A DNA stretch of 64,000 bases, from the NCBI RefSeq assembly GCF_002778325.1, contig NZ_NESI01000001.1, positions 124,001-188,000 on the forward strand, written 5' to 3'. This stretch comes from Limnohabitans sp. B9-3 (lineage in GTDB: Bacteria; Pseudomonadota; Gammaproteobacteria; Burkholderiales; Burkholderiaceae_C). The translations under genes and the position numbers were made by a program. Below, in pieces: positions 33,028 through 42,432 of the stretch; the stretch's first letter is position 1, and every line of letters starts with the position of its first letter. The notes below the pieces were generated by a model. That model saw only the letters and a list, made by a program, of their open reading frames with translations, had not been told where the DNA came from and ran no database searches.

Positions 33028-35439
33028 ATGAACGCACCGGTACTTTCCGCTGAAGCCCGCGAACTCGCGCTGGCTGGCATGGGCGCTTCGCGCCTGCGCA
33101 AAGAAGACGCCCGCTTTATCCAGGGCAAGGGCAACTACGTCGATGACATCAAGATGCCCGGCATGCTGCACATGGACATCGTGCGCAGCCCCATCGCCCA
33201 CGGCCGCATCGTCAAGATCAACAAAGAAGCCGCGCTCGCCATCCCCGGCGTGCACGCCGTGCTGACCGCCGACGATTTGAAACCCCTCAAACTGCACTGG
33301 ATGCCCACCCTCGCGGGTGACGTGGCCGCTGTGCTGGCCGACGAAAAAGTTCACTTCCAGATGCAAGAAGTGGCCATCGTCATCGCCGACGACCGCTACA
33401 TCGCCGCCGACGCGGTGGAAGCCGTGGAAGTCGAATACGAAGAGCTACCCGTGGTGCTCGACCCCTATGCTGCCTTGCAACCTGGCGCGCCTGTCATCCG
33501 TGACGATCTGGCTGGCAAGACCGAAGGTGCCCACGGCAAGCGTGACCACCACAACCACATCTTTACGTGGGATGCCGGTGACAAGTCGGCCGCCGATGCC
33601 GCTTTTGACAAGGCCGAAGTGACCGTGTCACAGCACATGTACTACCCCCGCGTGCACCCTTGCCCGCTGGAGACCTGCGGCTGCGTGGCCAGCTTTGACC
33701 CGATCAAAGGAGATCTGACCACTTTCATCACCAGCCAAGCGCCCCACGTGGTGCGCACCGTGGTGTCCATGCTTTCGGGCATCCCCGAATCCAAAGTGCG
33801 CATCGTCAGCCCCGACATTGGTGGCGGCTTTGGCAACAAGGTCGGCATTTACCCCGGTTATGTCTGCGCCATCGTGGCCTCCATCGTGTTGGGTCGCCCC
33901 GTCAAGTGGGTGGAAGACCGCATCGAAAACATCTCGTCCACCGCCTTCGCCCGTGACTACCACATGGACGGCGAATTGGCCGCCACCGCCGACGGCAAGA
34001 TCACCGGCCTGCGCGTGAACGTGGTGGCCGACCACGGCGCGTTTGACGCCTGCGCCGACCCGACCAAGTTCCCTGCGGGCATGTTCCACATCGTGTCTGG
34101 CAGTTACGACATCCCGGCCGCACACGCGAGTGTGAAAGGTGTTTACACCAACAAGGCCCCCGGTGGCGTGGCGTACCGCTGCTCCTTCCGTGTGACCGAA
34201 GCCGTGTACCTGATTGAGCGCATGGTCGACGTGCTGGCGCAAAAGCTGGGCATGGACAAGGCTGAAATTCGCGCCAAGAACTTCGTCAAGAAAGAGCAGT
34301 TCCCCTATACCAGCGCCTTCGGTTTTGAATACGACTCGGGCGACTACCAAACCGCACTCGACAAAGTGCTCGAAGCCGTGGACTACAAAGGCCTGCGCGC
34401 CGAGCAAGCGGCCAAACGCGCTGACCCCAACAGCCCCACGCTGATGGGCATTGGCCTGGTCACCTTCACCGAAGTCGTCGGTGCCGGTCCTTCCAAGATG
34501 TGCGACATCTTGGGTGTGGGCATGTTCGACTCGTGCGAAATCCGCATCCACCCCACCGGCAGCGCCATCGCCCGCATGGGCACGATCACGCAAGGTCAGG
34601 GCCACCAGACCACCTACGCACAGATCATCGCCACCGAGCTGGGTATTCCGTCTGAAGTGATTCAGGTCGAAGAAGGCGACACATCGACTGCGCCTTACGG
34701 CTTGGGCACTTACGGCTCGCGCTCCACCCCCGTGGCCGGTGCCGCCATTGCCTTGGCTGCCCGCAAGATCCACGCGAAAGCCCGCAAGATCGCCGCCCAC
34801 ATGCTCGAAGTCAACGAAAACGACCTCGACTGGGAAGTGGACCGCTTCAAGGTCAAGGGCGACGACAGCAAGTTCAAGACCATGGCCGACGTGGCATGGC
34901 AGGCCTACCACCAGCCACCAGATGGCTTGGAGCCAGGCCTGGAAGCCGTGCACTACTACGACCCACCAAACTTCACGTTCCCCTTCGGCATCTACCTGTG
35001 CGTGGTGGACATCGACCGTGCGACCGGTGAGACCAAGATCCGCCGCTTCTATGCGCTGGACGACTGCGGCACCCGCATCAACCCGATGATCATCGACGGT
35101 CAAATCCACGGCGGTCTGACCGAAGGTTTTGCCGTGGCCATGGGCCAGCAAATGCCGTTCGATGCACAGGGCAACCTGCTGGGCAACACGCTGATGGACT
35201 ACTTCTTGCCCACTTTCGTGGAAACCCCGCATTGGGAAACCGACCACACCGTGACGCCTTCGCCCCACCACCCCCTGGGTGCCAAGGGCGTGGCCGAGTC
35301 GCCCCACGTCGGCTCGATCCCCACCTTCACCTCGGCCGTGGTCGATGCCTTCTCTCACCTGGGTGTCACGCACCTGGACATGCCGCACAACGCTTTCCGC
35401 ACCTGGAAAGCACTGCGCGAGCACGGCGCCGCTTTGTAA
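33028..35439 (+). CDS. coxL: Form I aerobic CO dehydrogenase large (Mo-Cu) subunit
   Basis: An 803-residue molybdopterin-cytosine-dinucleotide subunit that oxidises CO to CO2 at a Mo-S-Cu site. The form I active-site loop AYRCSFR is at 382-388; Cys385 corresponds to the Cu-binding Cys388 of Oligotropha. This separates it from form II or other xanthine-oxidase-family proteins. Other family motifs include GGGFGNK (265-271), LGTYGSRSTPVAG and KGVAESPHVGS with the conserved Glu. GGAG precedes the ATG. All surrounding genes fit CO oxidation. Confidence 0.96.
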   Translation: MNAPVLSAEARELALAGMGASRLRKEDARFIQGKGNYVDDIKMPGMLHMDIVRSPIAHGRIVKINKEAALAIPGVHAVLTADDLKPLKLHWMPTLAGDVAAVLADEKVHFQMQEVAIVIADDRYIAADAVEAVEVEYEELPVVLDPYAALQPGAPVIRDDLAGKTEGAHGKRDHHNHIFTWDAGDKSAADAAFDKAEVTVSQHMYYPRVHPCPLETCGCVASFDPIKGDLTTFITSQAPHVVRTVVSMLSGIPESKVRIVSPDIGGGFGNKVGIYPGYVCAIVASIVLGRPVKWVEDRIENISSTAFARDYHMDGELAATADGKITGLRVNVVADHGAFDACADPTKFPAGMFHIVSGSYDIPAAHASVKGVYTNKAPGGVAYRCSFRVTEAVYLIERMVDVLAQKLGMDKAEIRAKNFVKKEQFPYTSAFGFEYDSGDYQTALDKVLEAVDYKGLRAEQAAKRADPNSPTLMGIGLVTFTEVVGAGPSKMCDILGVGMFDSCEIRIHPTGSAIARMGTITQGQGHQTTYAQIIATELGIPSEVIQVEEGDTSTAPYGLGTYGSRSTPVAGAAIALAARKIHAKARKIAAHMLEVNENDLDWEVDRFKVKGDDSKFKTMADVAWQAYHQPPDGLEPGLEAVHYYDPPNFTFPFGIYLCVVDIDRATGETKIRRFYALDDCGTRINPMIIDGQIHGGLTEGFAVAMGQQMPFDAQGNLLGNTLMDYFLPTFVETPHWETDHTVTPSPHHPLGAKGVAESPHVGSIPTFTSAVVDAFSHLGVTHLDMPHNAFRTWKALREHGAAL

Positions 35440-35451
35440 TTAGGAAAGAAA

Positions 35452-36093
35452 ATGGAAGTCAAACTCGACAAACAATACCCGCTCGACGTGGATGCCGCAC
35501 GAGCGTGGGCCTTGCTCACCGACCTGAAGGCGACAGCCAACTGCATGCCCGGTGCCGAAATCACCGAGCAGTTGTCCGAGACTTCGTTCAAGGGCGGCGT
35601 CAAGGTCAAGGTCGGCCCGGCTGTCGCGCAGTTCGGCGGCACCGTGGACGTGATCGAAGCCGTGGCGTCTGAGCGCAAGATGGTCTTGCGCGGCAAGGGT
35701 GCCGACAAGGGTGGTTCTTCCGCCTCGATGGACCTGACCGCGATCATCACCGCCGACCCAACCAACCCAGCGCACTGCGTGCTGAACGGCCAAGCAGCGG
35801 TGATTGTGAACGGCAAGTTCGCGCAGTTCGGCGGTCGCATGATGGTGCAGGTGTCCGACATGCTGCTGGCGCAGTTTGTCGAGAACTTCCGCCAGACCGC
35901 GCTGACCTTGCCTGCGGCTGAGGGTTCGCCTGTGGCTTCGACGGCTGCTACAGCTACTGCCTCGGGTGGCGATGCTGCAGCACCTGCCGCTGCGCCCAAG
36001 GCACCCGTGGTGGCCCGCGAAATCAACGGCTTGGCCATCTTCTGGGCTCTGGTCAAGAGCTGGTTCGGTGGTTTGCTGGGCAAGAAGGCCTGA
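35452..36093 (+). CDS. coxG: CoxG, SRPBCC-domain membrane anchor of CO dehydrogenase
   Basis: A 213-residue protein. Residues 1-150 form a SRPBCC (START-like) domain beginning MEVKLDKQYPLDVDAARAW, followed by an Ala/Thr-rich linker and a C-terminal hydrophobic/amphipathic tail (about 190-212) that fits membrane attachment. CoxG recruits the dehydrogenase to the cytoplasmic membrane. The gene starts 12 bases after coxL and ends three bases before coxD. Confidence 0.9.
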   Translation: MEVKLDKQYPLDVDAARAWALLTDLKATANCMPGAEITEQLSETSFKGGVKVKVGPAVAQFGGTVDVIEAVASERKMVLRGKGADKGGSSASMDLTAIITADPTNPAHCVLNGQAAVIVNGKFAQFGGRMMVQVSDMLLAQFVENFRQTALTLPAAEGSPVASTAATATASGGDAAAPAAAPKAPVVAREINGLAIFWALVKSWFGGLLGKKA

Positions 36094-36095
36094 GC

Positions 36096-37085
36096 ATGAC
36101 GACGCCAGACCAACCCGGACAACCCGCAGCTGAGGAGCGCTTGCTGCGCGAGCGGCTGCAACGTGCGGGCTATCTGGCCGATGCCGACCTGGCCACCACC
36201 GTGTGGCTGGCGTCGGCTTTGCAACGCCCCTTGTTGCTTGAAGGCGACGCGGGCGTGGGCAAAACCGCCTTGGCCACCGCCTTGGCCCAATCACAAAACG
36301 CCACCCTTGTTCGCCTGCAATGCTTTGAAGGGCTGGACCTGGCGCAAGCCGCTTACGAGTGGAATTACGGCCGCCAGTTGATGGCGATCCGCATGAGCGA
36401 AGCGGCCCAAAATAGCGGCAGTCACAACGGTGGCAGTCATGACGGCACTGGTCGTGTGCGCGAATCCGATGTGTTCAGCCGCGAGTATTTGCTCGAGCGC
36501 CCTTTGCTGCGCGCCATCAGCCAGTCAGGCCCTTGCGTGCTCTTGATCGACGAGATCGACCGCGCTGACGAAGCCTTTGAAGCCTTCTTGCTCGAAGTGC
36601 TGGCCGAGTACCAGATCACTGTGCCCGAGATCGGCACGATCCGCGCTACGCACATCCCGCAGGTGATTTTGACCAGCAACGGCACGCGTGAGTTGTCAGA
36701 CGCATTGCGCCGCCGCTGCCTGTACCACTACCTCGATTACCCGACGCTGGCGCGAGAGATCGCCATCGTCAAAACCGCCTTGCCGGAGGCCGACACCCGG
36801 CTGGTCGAAGAGGCCGTGCAGTTCGTGCAGCGCCTGCGCCGCGAAGACCTGGCCAAGATCCCCGGCATTGCCGAGACCCTGGACTGGGTGAAGGCCCTCT
36901 TTCAGATGCGTCACACCCATTTGCCCGAAGACATGTCTGCCGTGCTGGGCACGTTGGGCTGCTTGCTCAAGACCCGCGAAGACCGCTTTGTGATGGGCCC
37001 CGACCGCCTGCGCCAGCTGGTCGAAGGCCGACGCACCGTGGGCGTGGCCGAAAATGCCAACGAACAAGCCAAAGTGGCGGCATGA
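36096..37085 (+). CDS. coxD: MoxR-family AAA+ ATPase CoxD
   Basis: A 329-residue AAA+ ATPase with Walker A GDAGVGKT near 50 and Walker B VLLIDEIDRAD near 150, plus the sensor segment ILTSNGTRELSDALRRRC. CoxD proteins help form the Mo-S-Cu centre by an ATP-dependent step. Its stop overlaps the coxE start by four bases, the usual pairing of a MoxR ATPase with a von Willebrand factor A protein. Confidence 0.9.
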   Translation: MTTPDQPGQPAAEERLLRERLQRAGYLADADLATTVWLASALQRPLLLEGDAGVGKTALATALAQSQNATLVRLQCFEGLDLAQAAYEWNYGRQLMAIRMSEAAQNSGSHNGGSHDGTGRVRESDVFSREYLLERPLLRAISQSGPCVLLIDEIDRADEAFEAFLLEVLAEYQITVPEIGTIRATHIPQVILTSNGTRELSDALRRRCLYHYLDYPTLAREIAIVKTALPEADTRLVEEAVQFVQRLRREDLAKIPGIAETLDWVKALFQMRHTHLPEDMSAVLGTLGCLLKTREDRFVMGPDRLRQLVEGRRTVGVAENANEQAKVAA

Positions 37086-38266
37086 GTACTTCGCCCGCCA
37101 CCGCGCCGTCTGAGCGCTTGGCCAGTTTTGCAGCCGTCTTGCGCGACCACGGCCTCACGGTGGGTGTGACCGAGCAGCAAGCCATGCTGCAAGCCATGCT
37201 GTACTTTGGCCCTGTGCACGAGCGCCCTTTGCAAGCCGCTTGGCGCGCCATCGCTTGCCACAGCCAGCGCGAATGGCAGCTGTGGTCCGATGTGTACGAG
37301 CGCTTTTGGCACCCCGAAAAATTGCGCGGCGGTGTCAAGGTCAGTGGCCAGACCCGCCCCAGCCGCAACCTGCGCCAAAGCGTGCAAGCCCTGCACGATC
37401 AGATGGACGCTGCGCAACAACCGAACACCCAACCCAGTGGCCAGCAGGCCGCGCCCCAAACTGCGGGCGACTCCGCATCGAGCAAGCTGGACGAACAAGA
37501 CAACGGCACGCCCCGCGCTCAAGGTGGTGCCAGCCGCACCGAAGCCCTGCACCAGCGCGATGGCCAGATGTGGATGCCGCAAGAACTCAGCGCGCTGCAA
37601 CAGCTGGCCCGCCAGATCACCGACCAACTGCAAGCGCGCCCCACCCGCCGCTGGCGCGTGGCCCCGCGTGGGCCACGGCTGGCTTTGCGCCAGACCTTGC
37701 GCCGCAGCGTGGCCTGGGGCGGCGAGCTGATGCAACCTGCCTGGAAAGTCAAACGCGTGGAGCCACCGCGCCTGTTCATCCTGGCCGATGTGAGCCGCTC
37801 GATGGAATCGCACGCCGCGCTGTTTTTGCGCGTGGCCCGCGCTTTTGCTTTGGAGGCCGATGCCCGGGTGTTTGTATTCCACACCCGCTTGGCCGAAGTC
37901 ACGCCCTACATGCACCGTGACACCCCCGCCATTCAAGAAAAAGTCAACGCCGTGACGGCGGGCTTTGGTGGCGGCACCCGCATCGCCGCCAGCTTGCAAG
38001 AGTTTTGCCGCCAGCATGCCCGCGCCCAGCTCAACAGGGGCGCACGCGTGTGGGTGTTTTCGGACGGCTTTGACACCGATGGGCCGGAGCTGCTGGATGC
38101 CGCTTTGCAGGAAGTGCGCGCACGCGGAGCCCGCATCACTTGGTTTCACCCTACGCGCCAAGTGCCCGCAGCGGGGGCCTTGCAGCGCGCGCGCAGTCGC
38201 ATCGAGCGCTTTGTGCCGTTGGCCAGCTTGGCCGATTTGGCCGCAGCCCGACATGTGTTGCATTGA
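37082..38266 (+). CDS. coxE: Von Willebrand factor A domain protein CoxE
   Basis: A 394-residue VWA protein, partner of CoxD in active-site maturation. Residues 1-130 are a helical region; about 130-170 are Gln/Ala-rich and probably flexible. The C-terminal VWA domain has the metal-ion-dependent adhesion motif in ILADVSRSME (Asp-x-Ser-x-Ser) and FGGGTRIAA. Start overlaps coxD by four bases. Confidence 0.9.
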   Translation: MSTSPATAPSERLASFAAVLRDHGLTVGVTEQQAMLQAMLYFGPVHERPLQAAWRAIACHSQREWQLWSDVYERFWHPEKLRGGVKVSGQTRPSRNLRQSVQALHDQMDAAQQPNTQPSGQQAAPQTAGDSASSKLDEQDNGTPRAQGGASRTEALHQRDGQMWMPQELSALQQLARQITDQLQARPTRRWRVAPRGPRLALRQTLRRSVAWGGELMQPAWKVKRVEPPRLFILADVSRSMESHAALFLRVARAFALEADARVFVFHTRLAEVTPYMHRDTPAIQEKVNAVTAGFGGGTRIAASLQEFCRQHARAQLNRGARVWVFSDGFDTDGPELLDAALQEVRARGARITWFHPTRQVPAAGALQRARSRIERFVPLASLADLAAARHVLH

Positions 38267-38328
38267 ATGTTTAAATTGAAATGTCCATTGAAAACCGAAC
38301 AACGTACAAAACATTGAAGGAAAGCGCC

Positions 38329-39372
38329 ATGAACCGCAACGAATGGATCACCCAGGCTGCCCGCCTGCAAAGCGCCGACCAGCCCTTTGCGCTGGTCACG
38401 GTGCTCAGCGCCCAGGCCCCCACATCTGGCAAAGCAGGCGACAAAGCGGTGGTCACCGCCGACGGTCAGATTCACGGCTGGATTGGTGGCGGTTGCGCCC
38501 AACCCGCGGTCATCAAAACCGTGCGCCGCGCTTTGCTGGACGGCCAGCCGCGCAAAATTCGCATCTCCCCGTCAGATGAAAGCGCTGAGCGCGACTTGGG
38601 CGACGTGCTTGAATTCGGCATGGCCTGCCATTCGGGCGGCACGCTGGAATTGTTCATCGACCCGGTCATGCCCTCGGCCACGTTGACCGTCGTCGGCGAC
38701 TCGCCCGTGGCGCGGGCCTTGGTGGCTCTGGCGCCTCGTGTGGGCTTGCGTGTGGCCGTGGTGGCGCAAGGTGCTGTGTCCGCTGACTTTCCGGATGCCG
38801 ACACGGTGCTAGCCAGCGACGAGGTGAGCGCCGTGAGTACCCAGCTGTCTTCGACCCCGTTTGTGGTGGTGGCCACCCAAGGCCGCCGCGACCTGCAGGG
38901 CCTCAAAGCCGCATTGGCGTTGCAACCGCAAGGTTTGTGGTTTGTCTCTAGCGCCAAGAAAGCCAGCGTTCTGCTCAGCAGCTTGGTCACCAGTGGTGAA
39001 GACCCCTCTGCCGTGGCCCGGATCGTGGCTCCTGCGGGCGAGTTCATTGGGGCGCAGACGCCTGAAGAAATTGCCTTGTCGGTATTGACCTCGGTGGTCG
39101 CAGCGCGACGCGGGCGTGAACCTCAAGCTGCAGTGGCTGTCTCAGCCACTGCAGCCGCTCTGGCAAAACCCGCCGATTCGGTGCAGGCTTCTGTGGCAAC
39201 AGCCCCGGTAGCCAGCAGCTGCTGTGGCGGTGCAAAAAAAGCCGCTAGCGCGCCCTCAGTAGCTGCATCAGCGACCAACATAGCCCCGTTGATGAACGTC
39301 GAGCCAGCGGCCGCATTGGCGACTGCAGCTCCCGTGGCTGTCCCAGCCAAATCTTCTTGCTGCGGAGGCTAA
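38329..39372 (+). CDS. XdhC/CoxI-family maturation factor with duplicated SSCCGG tail
   Basis: A 347-residue XdhC-type protein, a family that inserts or sulfurates the molybdenum cofactor. The XdhC domain (WIGGGCAQPAVIKTV, ACHSGGTLELFIDP) and a Rossmann-like domain (TLTVVGDSPVARAL, FVVVATQGRRDLQGL) are present. The last 90 residues are unusual: a low-complexity Ala/Val/Pro linker carrying SSCCGG twice, about 55 residues apart, the second at the very C-terminus. Paired cysteines could bind copper or sulfur for the active site. AAGGAAAG before 38329 decides the start over an in-frame ATG at 38281. Confidence 0.85.
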   Translation: MNRNEWITQAARLQSADQPFALVTVLSAQAPTSGKAGDKAVVTADGQIHGWIGGGCAQPAVIKTVRRALLDGQPRKIRISPSDESAERDLGDVLEFGMACHSGGTLELFIDPVMPSATLTVVGDSPVARALVALAPRVGLRVAVVAQGAVSADFPDADTVLASDEVSAVSTQLSSTPFVVVATQGRRDLQGLKAALALQPQGLWFVSSAKKASVLLSSLVTSGEDPSAVARIVAPAGEFIGAQTPEEIALSVLTSVVAARRGREPQAAVAVSATAAALAKPADSVQASVATAPVASSCCGGAKKAASAPSVAASATNIAPLMNVEPAAALATAAPVAVPAKSSCCGG

Positions 39373-39374
39373 TC

Positions 39375-40055
39375 ATGGGTTGCATTCTCAAAGGTGGTGG
39401 CGGCTTGTACAGCCGCGTGGCGGTGGGGGCGGTGTTGTTGGCCGCGGGTTCAGGCTCGCGCATGGGCCATCGCCCCAAAAGTCTGCTGGAGCTGGGCGGT
39501 GTGCCCCTGATCCGACGCCAACTCATTGCGCTGTCGGGCGCCGGTGTGGACGAGGTGGTGGTGGTGCTGGGCCATTACGCCGAGCTCATCGAAGAGGCGG
39601 TGAAAGAATTTCCGGTCACGCTGGTGCACAACCCTAACCCCGATGCGGGACAGATTTCTTCCTTGCGTTTGGGGCTGCAAGCCCTGTCGCCCAAACTCGA
39701 TGCCGCGCTGGTGGCCTTGGCCGATCAGCCGCTGATCAATTCGCAAGACATCAATGACCTGATCGGGGCCTACAAAAAGCGGCCCGAAGGCGCGCAAGTG
39801 GTGCAGCCCACGGTCGATGGCCTGCCCGGTAACCCGGTGATGTTCAGCACCGAAGTGCGCGACCAAATTTTGGCAGGTGAGGCGAACGTGGGCTGCCGCC
39901 AATGGCAAGCTGCCCACCCAGACCAGGTGCACGCCTGGGTGAGCACCAACAGCCGCTACCGCACCGATGTGGACACCTTGGAGGACATCGCAGCATTGGC
40001 CGCGCGCACAGGCCATCAACTCAAGTGGCCTGCCCATTTGGCCGTGACCGTTTGA
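39375..40055 (+). CDS. MobA-like nucleotidyltransferase, candidate MCD-cofactor synthase
   Basis: A 226-residue NTP transferase of the MobA/MocA group. After a Gly-rich start (MGCILKGGGG) come AVLLAAGSGSRMGHRPKSLLEL, the nucleotide-binding loop, and DQPLINSQD. MocA makes the cytidylyl form of molybdopterin required by CO dehydrogenase, so this is the likely role. GGAGG lies six bases before the ATG; the gene starts two bases after the XdhC stop. Confidence 0.85.
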   Translation: MGCILKGGGGLYSRVAVGAVLLAAGSGSRMGHRPKSLLELGGVPLIRRQLIALSGAGVDEVVVVLGHYAELIEEAVKEFPVTLVHNPNPDAGQISSLRLGLQALSPKLDAALVALADQPLINSQDINDLIGAYKKRPEGAQVVQPTVDGLPGNPVMFSTEVRDQILAGEANVGCRQWQAAHPDQVHAWVSTNSRYRTDVDTLEDIAALAARTGHQLKWPAHLAVTV

Positions 40056-40071
40056 GCTGAATCAACTGAAG

Positions 40072-40779
40072 ATGTTGCAACCTGACCCGCTCCACACCCT
40101 TTGGCACACGCCCATCGGCGTGCACCGCTTGGCGCAAGCCGACGCGATGAATGATGTGTTGGTGCGGGTGTTCCAAACCATGCGGGCCACCGACCCCAAT
40201 AACGCAACCCATGCGGGCGAGCCCAAACCGTTCTATGCCAGCCGGGACGACCTGCTGCAACGCATCCGTTTGTCGGAATGGGAGCAGCTGGTGCGCTTCA
40301 TCGTTGACAGCGTGCGCCAAACCGTGGTGCTGGCCAACCAGGGCGCTTGGCGCGAAGCCAAGCCGGGCTTTCAAATTGCGATGCGCGGCATCTGGTTTCA
40401 AATTTCCAGCCAGGGCAGCCACCACGATGTGCACACCCATGGCAACTGTTCGTGGTCGGGGGTGTATTGCCTGCAGGTCGACCCGCCTGAGCAACGCACC
40501 ACGCACCCGGTGCTGGGCGCAGCCAACGGCGTGACACGCTTTTATGGCCCCCACTTCAACCGGCTGGGCGGCGCAGCCATGGATTTTGGCAACGCCTATT
40601 TGCAAAACGCCCACCTCGACATCGAACCGGTGCCGGGCCAGCTGGTGGTGTTTCCCTCGTGGCTGGCGCACCAAGCCATGCCCTACCACGGCAGCGCCGA
40701 CCGGGTGATCGTGTCGTTCAACGTGAGTGTCCACGCCAGCGGCGGGTCTGACCAATTGCATGGGTATGCCCATGTCTGA
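40072..40779 (+). CDS. Putative 2-oxoglutarate/Fe(II) oxygenase-like protein
   Basis: A 235-residue protein of the putative 2OG-Fe(II) oxygenase family. A double-stranded beta-helix core shows HHDVHTHGNCSWSGVYCLQ (candidate first ligand histidines) and VVFPSWLAHQAMPYHG (candidate second histidine) followed by RVIVSFNVS, where Arg may bind 2-oxoglutarate. It starts 16 bases after the MobA-like gene, within the cox operon. Its substrate and any link with CO oxidation are unknown. Confidence 0.7.
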   Translation: MLQPDPLHTLWHTPIGVHRLAQADAMNDVLVRVFQTMRATDPNNATHAGEPKPFYASRDDLLQRIRLSEWEQLVRFIVDSVRQTVVLANQGAWREAKPGFQIAMRGIWFQISSQGSHHDVHTHGNCSWSGVYCLQVDPPEQRTTHPVLGAANGVTRFYGPHFNRLGGAAMDFGNAYLQNAHLDIEPVPGQLVVFPSWLAHQAMPYHGSADRVIVSFNVSVHASGGSDQLHGYAHV

Positions 40780-41887
40780 CACCCAAGTGCTTGGGCGTCC
40801 AACCCAAAGGGCTCTGACCCACGCCCGGGAAGTGGCGCATTGGCTGGTGCTGTTGCTCGGCTGGCTGTGGTTGGGTGAGCGGGGCATGCACTTGGGTTGG
40901 TCCTGGGCCAGTGGGGTGGTGGCAGTGGCCATCTGGTGGTCCGTGCGTTTGTTGTGCAGAGGCAGTGCTTGGACCTTGAAATGTTCGCCATGGGTCATTG
41001 GGCTTTTAGGCGTGTTGACGATGGGCGGTGTCGGGGCACTGGAACGCGCAACAGGTCTGTCTGCGGCCCACGGCTTGCTGCTGGGTTTGGCGGGGGTTTG
41101 GGGGCTGTGGAGCGCCTTGATCGAAACGCGCAGTCAAGTCAGCACGTTCAAGCTTGGCCCTGTGGCTTGGCATCCTGTCTTGGCCGCGGCACTGGTGGCT
41201 TGCTGCTGGCAATGGCCTGATGGGGCACCCTTCGCGCATGAGGGCGTCATGGCCTTGTTATCGGTGTGTGCGGGCGTTTTGTATGCGCATGACCGATCTA
41301 CCGCAAGCCAAATACTCGCCTGTCGCGGACCGCGTGCCAGCATGCAGACCCTACTGGCGCCATCGGCCATGGGCTTGATGATGGGCACCTTGTGGCTGGG
41401 CAATGCATGGTGCGCAAGCCTGGGGTGGCGCAATGAACACATGGTGGGGGCGCACTTGGCCCTGATGTCGGGCTTGCCTACTCTGACGGCTTTGTTGATG
41501 CGGAGTGCCACACCATCCCAAGCAGTCCCATCGCTTCAGGTTTATGCCAGCTTGTCTTTGCTGGTTTTAGGCGCGCTGATGCTGCTGGGCGACAGCCCAG
41601 TTCACGCCATGTTGGTGATGCTCTTGCCTTCACTGGCATGGGCGGTGCATTGCAGCCGCCAGCGCGCAGCGGTTGCCCCACAGCAAAGGCTTGCGCCTTG
41701 GATGACACGCGTTTTGGCACTTTTGTTAGGGCCCGTTTTGCTGATGTGGGTGGGCGTCATGAGCCCCCTGCAAGGCCCTTGGGCCATGCAGTCTGCGTTG
41801 GCTTTGATCGGGGTGTTGGCGGCAGGGAAGCTGGTATTTTTGTGGTGGCGTAAACAGGGATTGCACCCCCACTTATCTGTGATCTAA
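40772..41887 (+). CDS. Polytopic membrane protein of unknown function
   Basis: A 371-residue protein with about ten hydrophobic helices (for example WLVLLLGWLWLG, LLGVLTMGGVGALE, LMMGTLWLGNAWCASLG, LVLGALMLLGD) separated by short loops. No family motif is recognised. The ATG at 40772 overlaps the oxygenase gene by eight bases; earlier in-frame starts at 40727 and 40766 exist. It ends the cox cluster, 71 bases before the iorA-like gene, and could be a transporter or a membrane partner of the preceding gene. Confidence 0.65.
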   Translation: MSDTQVLGRPTQRALTHAREVAHWLVLLLGWLWLGERGMHLGWSWASGVVAVAIWWSVRLLCRGSAWTLKCSPWVIGLLGVLTMGGVGALERATGLSAAHGLLLGLAGVWGLWSALIETRSQVSTFKLGPVAWHPVLAAALVACCWQWPDGAPFAHEGVMALLSVCAGVLYAHDRSTASQILACRGPRASMQTLLAPSAMGLMMGTLWLGNAWCASLGWRNEHMVGAHLALMSGLPTLTALLMRSATPSQAVPSLQVYASLSLLVLGALMLLGDSPVHAMLVMLLPSLAWAVHCSRQRAAVAPQQRLAPWMTRVLALLLGPVLLMWVGVMSPLQGPWAMQSALALIGVLAAGKLVFLWWRKQGLHPHLSVI

Positions 41888-41958
41888 CATTCACTCGCGT
41901 GATTTTTTAAGGGGGTTTCCACCCCATTGGCAGTTAAAACACAGGAGACAAAAAAACC

Positions 41959-42432
41959 ATGGTTAGCTTCAAAGTCAACGGCGAGGCGGTGTCTGTCGAC
42001 ACCACCCCCGAAACCCCACTGTTGTGGGCCATTCGTGAAAAACTCAACCTCACGGGCACCAAGTTCGGTTGCGGTGTGGCGCAGTGCGGCGCTTGCACGG
42101 TGCACCTGAACGGCGAGCCTGTGCGCTCGTGTTCACTGCCCGTCTCGGCGGTGGCAGGACAAAACGTCACCACCGTGGAGGGACTCATGAAAACCCGCAC
42201 GGGTCAGGTGCTACAGGCAGCTTGGGTCAAAGAGCAAGCGCCCCAATGCGGTTACTGCCAGTCTGGGCAACTCATGACCGCCGCCAAGGTGGTCAGCGTG
42301 GCCAAGAAGAACCTCAGCCGTACCGAAATTTTGCAAGCCATGAGCGGCAACATTTGCCGCTGCGGCACTTACAACCAAATTGCTGCCGCGGTGTCCACCG
42401 CCCAAAAAGCACTCAAAGGAGGCCAGGCATGA
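41959..42432 (+). CDS. iorA: Isoquinoline 1-oxidoreductase-like alpha (2Fe-2S) subunit
   Basis: A 157-residue subunit with two 2Fe-2S clusters: GCGVAQCGACTVHLNG with the following C (RSCSLPV), then CGYCQSGQ and CRCG near the C-terminus. It is paired with the molybdenum subunit by a four-base ATGA overlap. GGAG precedes the ATG. In xanthine-oxidase-family enzymes of this type the small subunit transfers electrons to a cytochrome; no cytochrome gene is adjacent. Confidence 0.88.
   Translation: MVSFKVNGEAVSVDTTPETPLLWAIREKLNLTGTKFGCGVAQCGACTVHLNGEPVRSCSLPVSAVAGQNVTTVEGLMKTRTGQVLQAAWVKEQAPQCGYCQSGQLMTAAKVVSVAKKNLSRTEILQAMSGNICRCGTYNQIAAAVSTAQKALKGGQA

Noticed and set aside
33628..35424. Open frame of 598 codons antisense to coxL
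   Set aside because: It mirrors the codon structure of coxL, is rich in His/Gly/Val as antisense frames in GC-rich DNA are, and shows no family motif; coxL itself is unambiguous.
36911..38314. Open frame of 467 codons antisense to coxE and the coxD end
   Set aside because: Low-complexity antisense composition with no ribosome site or motif; it spans two clear genes on the other strand.
42069..42428. 120-codon N-terminal extension of iorB
   Set aside because: It overlaps iorA out of frame, and the twin-arginine signal begins at 42429.
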